From contig CAYVGO010000023.1 in assembly GCA_964450725.1 (NCBI GenBank), positions 1-33,018 on the forward strand: DNA of 33,018 bases, written 5' to 3'. The stretch comes from CAYVGO01 sp964450725 (GTDB lineage: Bacteria > Bacteroidota > Bacteroidia > Bacteroidales > UBA932). A model generated the notes under the pieces. It made no database searches and was not told the DNA's origin. It worked only from the letters and a program-made list of their open reading frames with translations. The first letter of the stretch is position 1; the number at the start of each line of letters is the position of its first letter. The position numbers and the translations under genes are program-made. Of this stretch, positions 18,312 through 25,987 are shown piece by piece.

Positions 18312-19643
18312 CTATTCGGTAAATCGAATTTCGAAAACACGGGCAGTATCTTTATCTACGCTAAAACGATGGTCAACACGGTGTCCTACAAGCCAACAAA
18401 TCTCGTCTCCCGACAGGATTACCCATGTGTTCTCTTTCTTAATCATATCAACCTTAGTGTCAATCAGAAAATCACTGACCTTTTTAAAGCCGGTCATATT
18501 GAAGGGAATGAACCTGTCGCCGTTATGCCACCGTCTGAGTTTAAGGGGAAAGTGCAGTTTGTCGAAATCAAGGGTTGCTGTATTGGGGTTTCTTGATATG
18601 GTAGAATGCGATAGCATCTTAACTTGTAAATCAATGGGATAAGTATACTTCTGCGGCTCTTCCGTAAGTTCAATGACTGTATTGGCTTCTATCTCTTCTA
18701 TGGGTGTAAGAATTAAATTCTCTCGATCTTTCAACAGTTTATGGGTCAGTGAGAAAAACGATTTACTACCGCTTTTTTGAAAAGAAGCAACAATGTCGGG
18801 AATCTGGCGTGAGTGAAACTTGTAGTTTTGTAACCAATAATAGAGTAAATAATCTACTCCTTGTCCAAACGATTGCAGAGATTGTATGGGTACTATCATT
18901 TTTTTACCGACAGTAGTAAGCATTTTCTCAAACAGTTCAGAGGCTTTCCTGTCGGCAAAGGAGCGTACCGAATTAAAATGAGTAATATTACTGTTCATTG
19001 TTTCCAAAAAAGAATTGTTTCTGTCGGTTAATGACGGAATGATGTGTAACCTTATGTAGTTACGAAGATAATAATCAGAAAAGTTACTGTTGTCTTCTCT
19101 GAAAGGGATTTGGTGTTGCTGTACATAACTCCGTATTGCTTTTTGCGTAACACATAAAAACGGTCGTGCAAGACGCTCTGTCTTGGGTGGAATACCGCAT
19201 AATCCGTCAATACCTGTTCCTCGTAACTGGTTGATCATAATGGTTTCCACATTATCGTTAAGATGATGTGCTGTTACTACTTTGCTGATATGATGTTGGT
19301 GGTAGAGTTCTTCAAACCACCGATAACGGAGTTCTCGGGCTGCCGATTGTACTGACAATTTTTGCTCTTTAAGATAGGCTTGAGTATCAAAGGCGTGTAC
19401 ATGACATTCAATATCATGCTTATTACAATACTTTGTAACGACTAATTGGTCTAAATCTGACTCACCTTTACGTAACTTAAAGTTACAGTGTGCTACAATG
19501 ACTTTGTAACCGCTATTATGTAAAAAATGCAGGAGTGCCATAGAGTCTGCACCTCCGCTTACGGCTACAAGCAGTATATCTGTAGTCGAGAATAAACGGT
19601 GAGTGATGATGTACTCGTTTATTTTATCGGTAAATGATGACAT
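18312..19643 (-). CDS. tilS: tRNA(Ile)-lysidine synthase TilS
   Basis: The 443-residue protein has the PP-loop ATP pyrophosphatase motif SGGADS at 29-34, followed by IVAHCNFKLRKGESD, VVTAHHLNDNVET (typical of TilS) and LCGIPPKTERLARPFL. The C-terminus (about 330-440) carries the substrate-binding TilS C-domain, with KLRRWHNGDRFIPFNM and KKVSDFLID. TilS attaches lysine to C34 of tRNA-Ile(CAU), so the anticodon reads AUA. This is essential in nearly all bacteria. It is transcribed on the minus strand, with the 23-bp hairpin array just upstream (19711-19797). Confidence 0.95.
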   Translation of the reverse strand: MSSFTDKINEYIITHRLFSTTDILLVAVSGGADSMALLHFLHNSGYKVIVAHCNFKLRKGESDLDQLVVTKYCNKHDIECHVHAFDTQAYLKEQKLSVQSAARELRYRWFEELYHQHHISKVVTAHHLNDNVETIMINQLRGTGIDGLCGIPPKTERLARPFLCVTQKAIRSYVQQHQIPFREDNSNFSDYYLRNYIRLHIIPSLTDRNNSFLETMNSNITHFNSVRSFADRKASELFEKMLTTVGKKMIVPIQSLQSFGQGVDYLLYYWLQNYKFHSRQIPDIVASFQKSGSKSFFSLTHKLLKDRENLILTPIEEIEANTVIELTEEPQKYTYPIDLQVKMLSHSTISRNPNTATLDFDKLHFPLKLRRWHNGDRFIPFNMTGFKKVSDFLIDTKVDMIKKENTWVILSGDEICWLVGHRVDHRFSVDKDTARVFEIRFTE

Positions 19644-19710
19644 GGAAAGAAAAGGACAATGGATGATAGATTGATAAGATATTGTTTTCTCAAAGATTGA
19701 TGGAACGTTT

Positions 19711-19797
19711 GGTGAGATGACCTCTCACCGGGTGGTGAGACGTTCTCTCACCGAGTGGTGAGAAGTCGTCTCACCGAGCGGTGAGAGATGGTCTCAC
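19711..19797. repeat. Array of four 23-bp hairpin units with constant arms and variable 5-nt loops
   Basis: Four units begin at 19711, 19734, 19757 and 19780, 23 bp apart. Each is GGTGAGA-loop-TCTCACC followed by a 4-nt spacer (GGGT, GAGT, GAGC); the last unit ends at TCTCAC. The arms are constant (7 bp) but the 5-nt loops differ: TGACC, CGTTC, AGTCG, GATGG. Read the other way, the sequence is three 18-bp palindromes TCTCACC-GRGY-GGTGAGA separated by 5 nt. It lies between the DUF4469 gene (whose stop is at 19806) and tilS. There is no T-run, so it is not an ordinary terminator. Confidence 0.9.
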
Positions 19798-19805
19798 AAG
19801 TCGGG

Positions 19806-20537
19806 TCAACTAATGGTGAGCATACGGTCAAAGGTAGTACTGCGGGGCTCCTTAAGGTTTTTACCTGAACTGTATTGTGTACAAACCTCAATTTGATATT
19901 GCCCGGCGGGTAATTCGGGAACTACAATGACTAACTCCTTGGGCATGTTAGTGACTATATCGGTAGCATCCAGTTTGGTACGCGTGCCGTCGCTTGCCGA
20001 TATAAAGTAAATACCCACATCGGGGCTTTCTCCGGCAATCTTAAGACGGCTTCCTTTTACTTTAAGGTTACGGTTAACGGTCATGTACTCATTGAGGCTG
20101 CCGCTCTTTACATCAATCACTTCTGCAATGTAAAGCCCTGCTTCTGCCAATCCTAATATATCTACATTGACAGTAGCAGCCTCTTTGCGTAATTCGGCTC
20201 CTTGCTGAAACTCAAATACTACTCTGTGCTTCTCCGGATTAAAGAGTTCTGTAGGACTATTAAATACTCCTTTGATGTGCGGAGAAACGTAAAAAGTACC
20301 GGTGTTAATACTAAAACCGTCGCAAAGAAGAAACATCATCTCCTTGAAAAAGAGTTTTATGCTATGTTCCATAGCAATAGGGTTAATCTCGGCTCCACCT
20401 CTTGTAGTTGCGCTCTGGCAAACCTCCTGGATGGAGAGAGAGCGTTGACTGCTTACCCGTGCAACATAATCATTTGGGTCTTCAGTAAGAACATTTTCAT
20501 GTAACTGTGCTTTAATGTTGTGTACGATTTTACTCAT
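19806..20537 (-). CDS. HU-like DNA-binding protein with DUF4469 domain
   Basis: The 243-residue protein has an N-terminal Bacteroidota HU-like domain (about 1-120: ENVLTEDPNDYVARV, INTGTFYVSPHIKGVF, FNPEKHRVVFEFQQGAELRKEA) and a C-terminal DUF4469 domain (about 150-243: LKVKGSRLKIAGESPDVGIYF and VPELPAGQYQIEV). The family is found in several copies in Bacteroidota and is a candidate nucleoid-associated or DNA-architectural protein; its function is not established. It has its own promoter at 20569-20598. Confidence 0.85.
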   Translation of the reverse strand: MSKIVHNIKAQLHENVLTEDPNDYVARVSSQRSLSIQEVCQSATTRGGAEINPIAMEHSIKLFFKEMMFLLCDGFSINTGTFYVSPHIKGVFNSPTELFNPEKHRVVFEFQQGAELRKEAATVNVDILGLAEAGLYIAEVIDVKSGSLNEYMTVNRNLKVKGSRLKIAGESPDVGIYFISASDGTRTKLDATDIVTNMPKELVIVVPELPAGQYQIEVCTQYSSGKNLKEPRSTTFDRMLTIS

Positions 20538-20568
20538 AATATTGTAAAATTAAGGTTAAACATGACAG

Positions 20569-20598
20569 CAAAGGTAGCAAACATTCTGTATAAAACAA
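20569..20598 (-). promoter_or_regulatory. Promoter of the HU-like/DUF4469 gene
   Basis: On the minus strand, TTG (20598-20596) is followed after 19 bp by TACCTTTG (20576-20569). It lies about 32 bp before the ATG at 20537. Confidence 0.8.
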
Positions 20599-20630
20599 AC
20601 AATAACGAAAAAATATCATTGCTGTATGTT

Positions 20631-20658
20631 AATGATTAACTATTGTTAGTTAATCATT
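20631..20658. repeat. Perfect 12-bp inverted repeat with 4-nt loop
   Basis: AATGATTAACTA (20631-20642) and TAGTTAATCATT (20647-20658) are exact reverse complements around TTGT. They lie 32 bp upstream of the -33 box of the DUF4469 promoter, a position suited to an operator or activator site; there is no T-run. The rest of 20659-20889 is AT-rich with no gene. Confidence 0.8.
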
Positions 20659-20889
20659 CATCTTCTGAGATTATCCACTGTGATGTATATTTATTATAAA
20701 TCCATAAACCGCAGACGAATAACAGCAGACTGTTCATTATTGTTACAAGGGATAAAGCAGATTAAATTACAATATCTTATTGATGAATGAGGGTTATACG
20801 CTCGTAATAATAGAAATAGATAAACTTTACTTCTACTCTCTTTGGCTCCATAAATTAAGGGGACAATACATTGTATTGATTTTTTTTAC

Positions 20890-20897
20890 TACCTTTG
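20890..20897 (+). promoter_or_regulatory. -7 box of the tRNA-Leu promoter
   Basis: TACCTTTG matches the Bacteroidota -7 box and lies 17 bp upstream of the tRNA. A TTG at 20871-20873 is only 16 bp away, closer than the usual spacing. Confidence 0.6.
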
Positions 20898-20914
20898 CGG
20901 CAGATTTTTGAACA

Positions 20915-20998
20915 GCCCGGATGGTGAAATTGGTAGACACGCTACTTTGAGGGGGTAGTGCCGGTTACGGTGTGCAAGTTCGAGTCTTGTTCCGGGCA
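20915..20998 (+). tRNA. tRNA-Leu (anticodon GAG)
   Basis: The sequence folds as a class II tRNA. The acceptor arms GCCCGGA (20915-20921) and TCCGGGC (20991-20997) pair fully, with discriminator A at 20998. The anticodon stem CTACT/GGTAG encloses loop TTGAGGG, giving anticodon GAG (leucine). The variable arm is long, and the T arm carries GTTCGAGTC. The 3' CCA is not encoded. The tRNA ends 3 nt before the stop codon of the convergent lipoprotein gene at 21002. Confidence 0.95.
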
Positions 20999-21001
20999 CA
21001 T

Positions 21002-22381
21002 CTAAAACAGCGAGAAGTATATCTCTTCCGCTGTTTTTCCTTTTATCTCTTTGGTGATGGCGGCGCTGACCTTTTCTGTAACTTCTTTTTCTGACATGGC
21101 TGACTCTGTTACCGTTACATTCCTCTCTACTCTTTTCTTATTCTTATCTATCCACGTCAATCGCACGGCTACTGATTGCGTATTGTAGTTGTTCTGACGT
21201 GCAAGGTCATTCTTTACCGTCAGTATTTCTACTGTCGTGATGCTGTTGTTCTTCGTCCCTTCTTCTACCTCTTTCTTTGCCAGTTGTTGCTTTACTTGCT
21301 CTGATACAAGGGTGCTCAGCATTTGGTTGTCTGTGTAATAATGCACTCTTGGCAGCGTACGAACGACCTGGAATTGAGTGGTCGGCAGTTGGTATCTGCG
21401 GGCAAAGGTCGCCATATCTTCTGATAGTTGCGCTTCCTGAATCATGATGGCCATATCCGGAGAGGCGGTGATGGTAGATACTTTGGCTTGTGAAGGAAGG
21501 CTTCTGAAATTAAAAGTACATTTACCTCCTTGCGTAACTCCGTTGACTGCGGGCAGAATTAATCCGTCTGCCTGAAACTTCAAGGGTAAATTGTTGAGCG
21601 GCGTTCCGACATTAGACAAAGCGGTAAAGCCTGAAAATTCGGGGGAAAGGTTGAAGCCCGTAGTTACTTCTACCCTACTCTCAATGGGTTGCAGAGCGAT
21701 GGACTGTAATGTTTCGCGCAGCTGCTTGTCTGCCTCTGTCAAAGGGTTCATGACAGTCTGGTTACAGGTGGTTTGTATATTCTCTTTCCAGTAATATGAC
21801 AGGGTCGCAATAGCCTTAAGATAGAACACTATTGCGTTACGGTAATCACTTTGCTTACGGTAATCCTGTGCTTGTATCATCTGCGTACACGACCTTTGAG
21901 CAGCCCCTTCAATCTTACGTTGCTTTTGTGCCTGATAGTCGGCAATGTTGAGTTTATAACGGGCAAAGACTGCAAACTCATCTTCATAACTGTCGGCAAG
22001 TTCTACTCCCTCCAAGTCTATCTGTGATGTCAGTTTGACGGTCTGTTGAAAGTCTTGTCGCATGGCGGTCGATATTGATGTCGTAGCAAGCATGGTCTGA
22101 GCATCGACCTGCACAGAGATGGTATTGGCAATCTGTGTCAGCGCATCTTTCTTACACTTGTCTTTGTGGTCAACTTCTCCTATGCTGTTAAGGCGTTTGG
22201 TGCTTTGTCCCACTCCCCAGAAATAACCGTTGTCAATACTTTTGTCATTCTTTATCCAACTCGGACGCAAGGCTTCCGCAGCCGCTTTACGTTCTAATTC
22301 TTTCTTGAGTTTGTAACTGCTGCACCCGCCCAGCAGGATAAGTAAAGAGAGGGCAGAGAGCAGTAAATGTTTGGAGGTCAT
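21002..22381 (-). CDS. LPP20-family lipoprotein
   Basis: The 459-residue product has a signal peptide with lipobox LGGC (Cys20), giving lipidation and outer-membrane attachment. About 40-160 shows LPP20-like features: a RPSWIKND segment, GYFWGVGQS, and KKDALTQIANTISVQVDAQT with the alpha-helical DALTQIA core. The C-terminal half (about 230-459) is beta-rich and ends in VTEKVSAAITKEIKGK. LPP20-like proteins are surface lipoproteins of unknown function. It follows the TPR lipoprotein gene by 21 bp, so the two form an operon. Confidence 0.75.
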   Translation of the reverse strand: MTSKHLLLSALSLLILLGGCSSYKLKKELERKAAAEALRPSWIKNDKSIDNGYFWGVGQSTKRLNSIGEVDHKDKCKKDALTQIANTISVQVDAQTMLATTSISTAMRQDFQQTVKLTSQIDLEGVELADSYEDEFAVFARYKLNIADYQAQKQRKIEGAAQRSCTQMIQAQDYRKQSDYRNAIVFYLKAIATLSYYWKENIQTTCNQTVMNPLTEADKQLRETLQSIALQPIESRVEVTTGFNLSPEFSGFTALSNVGTPLNNLPLKFQADGLILPAVNGVTQGGKCTFNFRSLPSQAKVSTITASPDMAIMIQEAQLSEDMATFARRYQLPTTQFQVVRTLPRVHYYTDNQMLSTLVSEQVKQQLAKKEVEEGTKNNSITTVEILTVKNDLARQNNYNTQSVAVRLTWIDKNKKRVERNVTVTESAMSEKEVTEKVSAAITKEIKGKTAEEIYFSLF

Positions 22382-22402
22382 AAGATGAACAGATAAATAG
22401 GG

Positions 22403-23776
22403 TTAATCTTTTAAGGTCATTTGTGAGAGTTCTTTTTCTATCTCCCGTAAGTGTTGTCGTGTCAGTACGACGACTTCATCTTCCGGCTTTTGAAATACAC
22501 TGCGAGCATTGGCTAATGACTGTATTTCCCGGTTCTGTCGATGGCTGTCGGCAAATACGCTATCACGCTTGTTGCCGCTTCCCCAGTATCCGGCTTTCAG
22601 GGATTTTATTTTACCGTCATATTCTATGTACTTTACATGGTCGAGAACAGTTTCTGTATAGTTTTTATTGCTATATATCTGTCCGCTCTTAGCCGTCATG
22701 AGCCTGAGATTGACTAACGTAGAAACCTCTTGCGGCGCTTTGGTAATAACAATAGTATAACGTACTCTGCGTGGTTCATTGACATAGTACTTTTTACCCT
22801 CCCTATCCTTTTTCTCTACCTTTACTATCTCAAATCCCTCTTTATGCTCCCGCTCTAAAACACCCCTTTTTACAGTCCATGCAACAGGACTTATCACGGC
22901 TATCGTATGAATTTTTCCCACATCAAATAAAGCCGGTGTACTTTTCGTAAAGTTGACAAGGTCATAGTGGTTACAACCTAATGATTGTAGCCATTCGCGT
23001 TTTTCAATATAGGAGTAGGGAATGAGGAACGGAGAATTTTTATTATGTAAGACGTAGTCATATAAGGCATCGCAAAAACTGCGATTATTAACATCGGCAG
23101 GCGTAAAAAGGAAGATTGCTTGTCCTTTCTCAAAAGCCATATTCGCTAATGCTGCGGCATTCTTGTAACCGGTAATTCTTTTGAATACCGCGTAAGCACT
23201 TCTATAACGTTCTTGCTCATATAAGGCTTGTGCTGATTGGTACTGAGGTTCGTTGATTGCAATTACCGCACCCTCTAACGCTATCTCATTTTTAGGTTCC
23301 AAGTCTAAGACATATCGAAAGATTTTCAAAGCAGCGTCATAATCCTTACGTTCCAAGGCTGTATTTCCCTCTATAATCTTTTGCTCTACCACCGCATTCT
23401 TACTGTCTGAATAGTACTTCTCCATCTTCACCGGAATATCTACCTTCACGCCCAAGTTCTCTGCCCTAAGTCGTAATTTGTCCACAATCTTGTAGTTTTG
23501 AATCACAGCATCATACATTCTCGTTTGATAGGCTTCGCTCACCCTTTCGCTTTGCGTCTCAAAGTATAATGTCATAGTGTTGCGCAGAGTTACCTGTACA
23601 TCCAGATTACTCTTTTTCTTGGCTAACGCTTTCAGCAATGTTTCTGTCGCTTCACCGTACATTCCCAACTCAATTTGTTGTTTCCCTAACTCCAGCAGTT
23701 TTTTTTGAGTCTCGCAGCCTAAGCAAAATATAACGAACAAAAGCACACTACAAGTATAGATGTGGAATGATTTCAT
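22403..23776 (-). CDS. TPR-containing lipoprotein
   Basis: The 457-residue product has a signal peptide and lipobox CLGC (Cys21). Residues 25-210 contain TPR-type helical repeats (ELGKQQIELGMYGEATETL, then NTALERKDYDAALKIFRYVLD and QALYEQERYRSAYAVFKRI). The C-terminal 230 residues are mixed alpha/beta with no family I recognise. The gene is directly followed by the LPP20-like lipoprotein, so a joint envelope role is likely. Function is unknown. Confidence 0.7.
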   Translation of the reverse strand: MKSFHIYTCSVLLFVIFCLGCETQKKLLELGKQQIELGMYGEATETLLKALAKKKSNLDVQVTLRNTMTLYFETQSERVSEAYQTRMYDAVIQNYKIVDKLRLRAENLGVKVDIPVKMEKYYSDSKNAVVEQKIIEGNTALERKDYDAALKIFRYVLDLEPKNEIALEGAVIAINEPQYQSAQALYEQERYRSAYAVFKRITGYKNAAALANMAFEKGQAIFLFTPADVNNRSFCDALYDYVLHNKNSPFLIPYSYIEKREWLQSLGCNHYDLVNFTKSTPALFDVGKIHTIAVISPVAWTVKRGVLEREHKEGFEIVKVEKKDREGKKYYVNEPRRVRYTIVITKAPQEVSTLVNLRLMTAKSGQIYSNKNYTETVLDHVKYIEYDGKIKSLKAGYWGSGNKRDSVFADSHRQNREIQSLANARSVFQKPEDEVVVLTRQHLREIEKELSQMTLKD

Positions 23777-23821
23777 GTGTTGGTAATTTTAATGATAGCC
23801 TTACGAAAGAGAAATATAAAT

Positions 23822-23860
23822 AAAATACTCTTGCATGATAATAACACACAAGAGTATTTT
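23822..23860 (-). terminator. Intrinsic terminator of tpx
   Basis: AAAATACTCTTG and CAAGAGTATTTT form a perfect 12-bp stem around a 15-nt loop. It lies just after the tpx stop codon and, on the minus strand, the right arm leads into a T-rich stretch. Confidence 0.8.
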
Positions 23861-23891
23861 TTACAACCAAAATATTGAACTACATATTGTA

Positions 23892-24392
23892 CTATGAAAG
23901 TGCTGCTAATGCTTTATCATAGTTAGGTTCTTGTGTTATTTCAGGAACAAGTTCGGTATAAACAACCTTACCTGTTTCATCAATTACCACAACCGCACGA
24001 GCATAAAGTCCTGATAACGGACCATCGGTCATCAAAATACCGTAGTCTGAGCAAAACTTTGACGAACGAAAGCCGGATGCTGAAACCATGTTATTAATAC
24101 CTTCCGCTCCACAAAAACGACCCATTGCGAAGGGTAAGTCTTTTGATACAGAGAGTGCTACAACATTCTGTAACTTCCCTACTTCAACGTTGAACTTACG
24201 AACAGATGCAGCACAAACTCCGGTATCAAGACTTGGAAAAATGTTAAGCAGCACTTTCTTACCTTTTAAATCGGCCAAGTTTACTGTACTTAAATCACTT
24301 TTCACTAACTCAAAGTTCGGAGCAAGAGTACCAACTTTAGGTAACTCTCCACAAGTGTTCACTTTGTTTCCTTTAAATGTAATTGTTGACAT
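23892..24392 (-). CDS. tpx: Thiol peroxidase (Tpx, atypical 2-Cys peroxiredoxin)
   Basis: The 166-residue enzyme reduces alkyl and hydrogen peroxides using thioredoxin. It carries the peroxidatic Cys60 in the LDTGVCAASVRKFN motif and the resolving Cys94 in RFCGAEGI, the pattern of atypical 2-Cys Tpx. It has the full N-terminal FKGN and VGTLAPNFELV strands. It has its own promoter and terminator, so it is monocistronic. It is cytoplasmic or periplasmic; no signal peptide is seen. Confidence 0.96.
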   Translation of the reverse strand: MSTITFKGNKVNTCGELPKVGTLAPNFELVKSDLSTVNLADLKGKKVLLNIFPSLDTGVCAASVRKFNVEVGKLQNVVALSVSKDLPFAMGRFCGAEGINNMVSASGFRSSKFCSDYGILMTDGPLSGLYARAVVVIDETGKVVYTELVPEITQEPNYDKALAALS

Positions 24393-24436
24393 AATTTATA
24401 TATTTAATTGATTAATATGCTAAGATATATACTCGG

Positions 24437-24467
24437 CAAAGGTAAATATTTTTTCATTACATACCAA
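24437..24467 (-). promoter_or_regulatory. Promoter of tpx
   Basis: On the minus strand, TTG (24467-24465) is followed after 20 bp by TACCTTTG (24444-24437), about 45 bp before the ATG at 24392. Confidence 0.8.
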
Positions 24468-24502
24468 ATTCCTACGATTCAAGAAAATTAAGCCGTGAGG
24501 AT

Positions 24503-24533
24503 TTGGTGTTTTGAAAAAAAAGCCATACCTTTG
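24503..24533 (+). promoter_or_regulatory. Promoter of tRNA-Phe
   Basis: TTG at 24503-24505 is followed after 20 bp by TACCTTTG at 24526-24533, 13 bp before the tRNA. It is divergent from the tpx promoter. Confidence 0.8.
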
Positions 24534-24546
24534 CCGCCGAATCTAA

Positions 24547-24619
24547 GGTGATTTAGCTCAGTCGGTAGAGCAAAGGACTGAAAATCCTTGTGTCCCCGGT
24601 TCGATTCCGGGAGTCACCA
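24547..24619 (+). tRNA. tRNA-Phe (anticodon GAA)
   Basis: Acceptor strands GGTGATT and AGTCACC pair (with one wobble), and the discriminator base is A. The D arm contains AGCTCAGTCGGTAGAGC. The anticodon stem AAGGA/TCCTT encloses loop CTGAAAA, giving anticodon GAA (phenylalanine). The T arm is CCCCGGTTCGATTCCGGG. The CCA end is not encoded. Confidence 0.97.
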
Positions 24620-24623
24620 CTTC

Positions 24624-24664
24624 AAAAAAAACTCTGATAATTTAAAGTTATTGGAGTTTTTTTT
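24624..24664. terminator. Bidirectional terminator between tRNA-Phe and lptB
   Basis: AAAAACTCTGATAA pairs with TTATTGGAGTTTTT (two wobble pairs) around a 7-nt loop, flanked by A-runs on the left and T-runs on the right, so both strands show a T-run. It serves the convergent tRNA-Phe and lptB genes. Confidence 0.85.
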
Positions 24665-24665
24665 G

Positions 24666-25406
24666 TTATTTCTTGTCCTTATGCTTTCTTAGTACAAAGT
24701 TAGTCCCTAAATATTTACGCCGCACTTCTTCATCTTCTGCCAACTCTTCTGCAGTACCGTGCTTTAGAATAGAACCGTTATATAACAAGTAAGCACGGTC
24801 TGTAATGGATAATGTTTCATGAACGTTGTGGTCGGTGATAATAATTCCGATATTCTTTTCTTTTAACTGATAAACAATTTGCTGTATATCTTCAACCGCA
24901 ATGGGATCAACACCCGCAAAAGGCTCATCAAGCAGTACAAATTTCGGTTTTACTGCAAGTGCTCTTGCAATTTCTGTTCTGCGTCTTTCACCTCCCGATA
25001 ACTGTATTCCTAAACTTTTTCTTACTTTTTGCAAATGAAACTCCTGGATTAGTTCTTCCATAATTTCTCGCTGTTGTGATTTAGGAAAATTAGTCATTTC
25101 CAATACAGCCCGAATGTTATTTTCTACACTCAATCTTCTGAAAACTGAGGCCTCTTGAGCCAAATATCCTACCCCTAATTTTGCACGCTTATATACCGGA
25201 AACTTCGTAATTTCTGTATCTTCTAAAAAAATTGATCCTCCATTAGGCTTTATCAAGCCTGCAATCATATAAAACGTTGTTGTTTTACCTGCACCATTAG
25301 GACCTAATAGTCCTACGATTTCGCCTTGTGAGACTTCGACGGAAACTTCTTTAACTACGGTTCTGCTGCCGTATTGCTTCACTAAATTAATTGCTCTTAA
25401 TTCCAT
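24666..25406 (-). CDS. lptB: LPS export ABC transporter ATP-binding protein LptB
   Basis: The 246-residue product (counted from the MELRAI start) has Walker A GPNGAGKT, the Q-loop LGVGYLAQEASVFRRL, signature LSGGERRRTEIARAL, Walker B FVLLDEPFAGVDPIAV, and the His switch ITDHNVHET. The QEASVFRRLSVE stretch is characteristic of LptB, the ATPase that powers LptFG for lipopolysaccharide transport to the outer membrane. An alternative ATG at 25421 (MVVVIMEL) would overlap the upstream gene by 13 bp. I preferred 25406, two bases after that gene's stop. Confidence 0.93.
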   Translation of the reverse strand: MELRAINLVKQYGSRTVVKEVSVEVSQGEIVGLLGPNGAGKTTTFYMIAGLIKPNGGSIFLEDTEITKFPVYKRAKLGVGYLAQEASVFRRLSVENNIRAVLEMTNFPKSQQREIMEELIQEFHLQKVRKSLGIQLSGGERRRTEIARALAVKPKFVLLDEPFAGVDPIAVEDIQQIVYQLKEKNIGIIITDHNVHETLSITDRAYLLYNGSILKHGTAEELAEDEEVRRKYLGTNFVLRKHKDKK

Positions 25407-25408
25407 AA

Positions 25409-25987
25409 TTACAACCACCATTTAGATTGGAATGGCTCTCCGGCATTGAATTTGTGATAACAATCAATAATGACATTCACAACTTCTTCAATATGATGAT
25501 ATGATGTATTAATAACAAGGTCAAAATTATTATAATCATTGATGTTTAATCCATATTGAGTTTTAAAGCGTTCAACTTCACTTTTTCGTCGTTCTAAAAT
25601 ATTGGATTTAGTAACCTCTTTGCTTTGATAAGTTTCACTTACTCGTTGTACGTCATTAAAAATACGTTCTGTTGCAACCTCCAAATCTACTGCTAAATAT
25701 ACTTTAAACGAATGTGGAACAAAGTACCACCCTAAACGTGAGTCAAATATTTTCGGCAGATCTGATAATCCTTCTTTTCTCTGCCTATCATCACACTCCT
25801 TGTCAAAGTTAGGATTTTTTTCCACATACCGATTAAATTCAGTTGTCGTCATGTTATGCTCTGCGGCTAATTTCCGTTGCACTGTTCCTACGGATACAAT
25901 TGGATAATCTAACTTTTTTTGCAACAAAGTGCATACAGAACTTTTACCGCTTCCTAAATCTCCGGTGATTGAAATTTTGTTGTTCAT
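25409..25987 (-). CDS. CMP kinase-like family protein (P-loop kinase)
   Basis: The 192-residue protein has a P-loop GDLGSGKSS at 9-17, a VSVGTVQRKLAAEHNM segment, and NPNFDKECDDRQR, typical of the short CMP-kinase-like family (Cytidylate_kin2-type, also common in archaea). A VYLAVDLEVATERI strand and an RR-containing lid (NILERRKSEVERF) follow. It most likely phosphorylates a nucleoside monophosphate. The substrate cannot be assigned and it is shorter than the usual bacterial CMP kinase. It overlaps porW by 4 bp and is followed by lptB. Confidence 0.78.
   Translation of the reverse strand: MNNKISITGDLGSGKSSVCTLLQKKLDYPIVSVGTVQRKLAAEHNMTTTEFNRYVEKNPNFDKECDDRQRKEGLSDLPKIFDSRLGWYFVPHSFKVYLAVDLEVATERIFNDVQRVSETYQSKEVTKSNILERRKSEVERFKTQYGLNINDYNNFDLVINTSYHHIEEVVNVIIDCYHKFNAGEPFQSKWWL

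Noticed and set aside
18264..18596. Plus-strand open frame of 110 codons at the end of tilS
   Set aside because: It overlaps the terminator and the 3' end of tilS on the other strand. No protein-like pattern is seen.
19711..19797. CRISPR array at the 23-bp hairpins
   Set aside because: Spacers would be 5 nt and the repeat only 18 bp. It is far too short, and no cas genes are present.
23822..23860. Inverted repeat as a mobile-element end
   Set aside because: It is a single 12-bp stem next to the tpx stop and fits a terminator.
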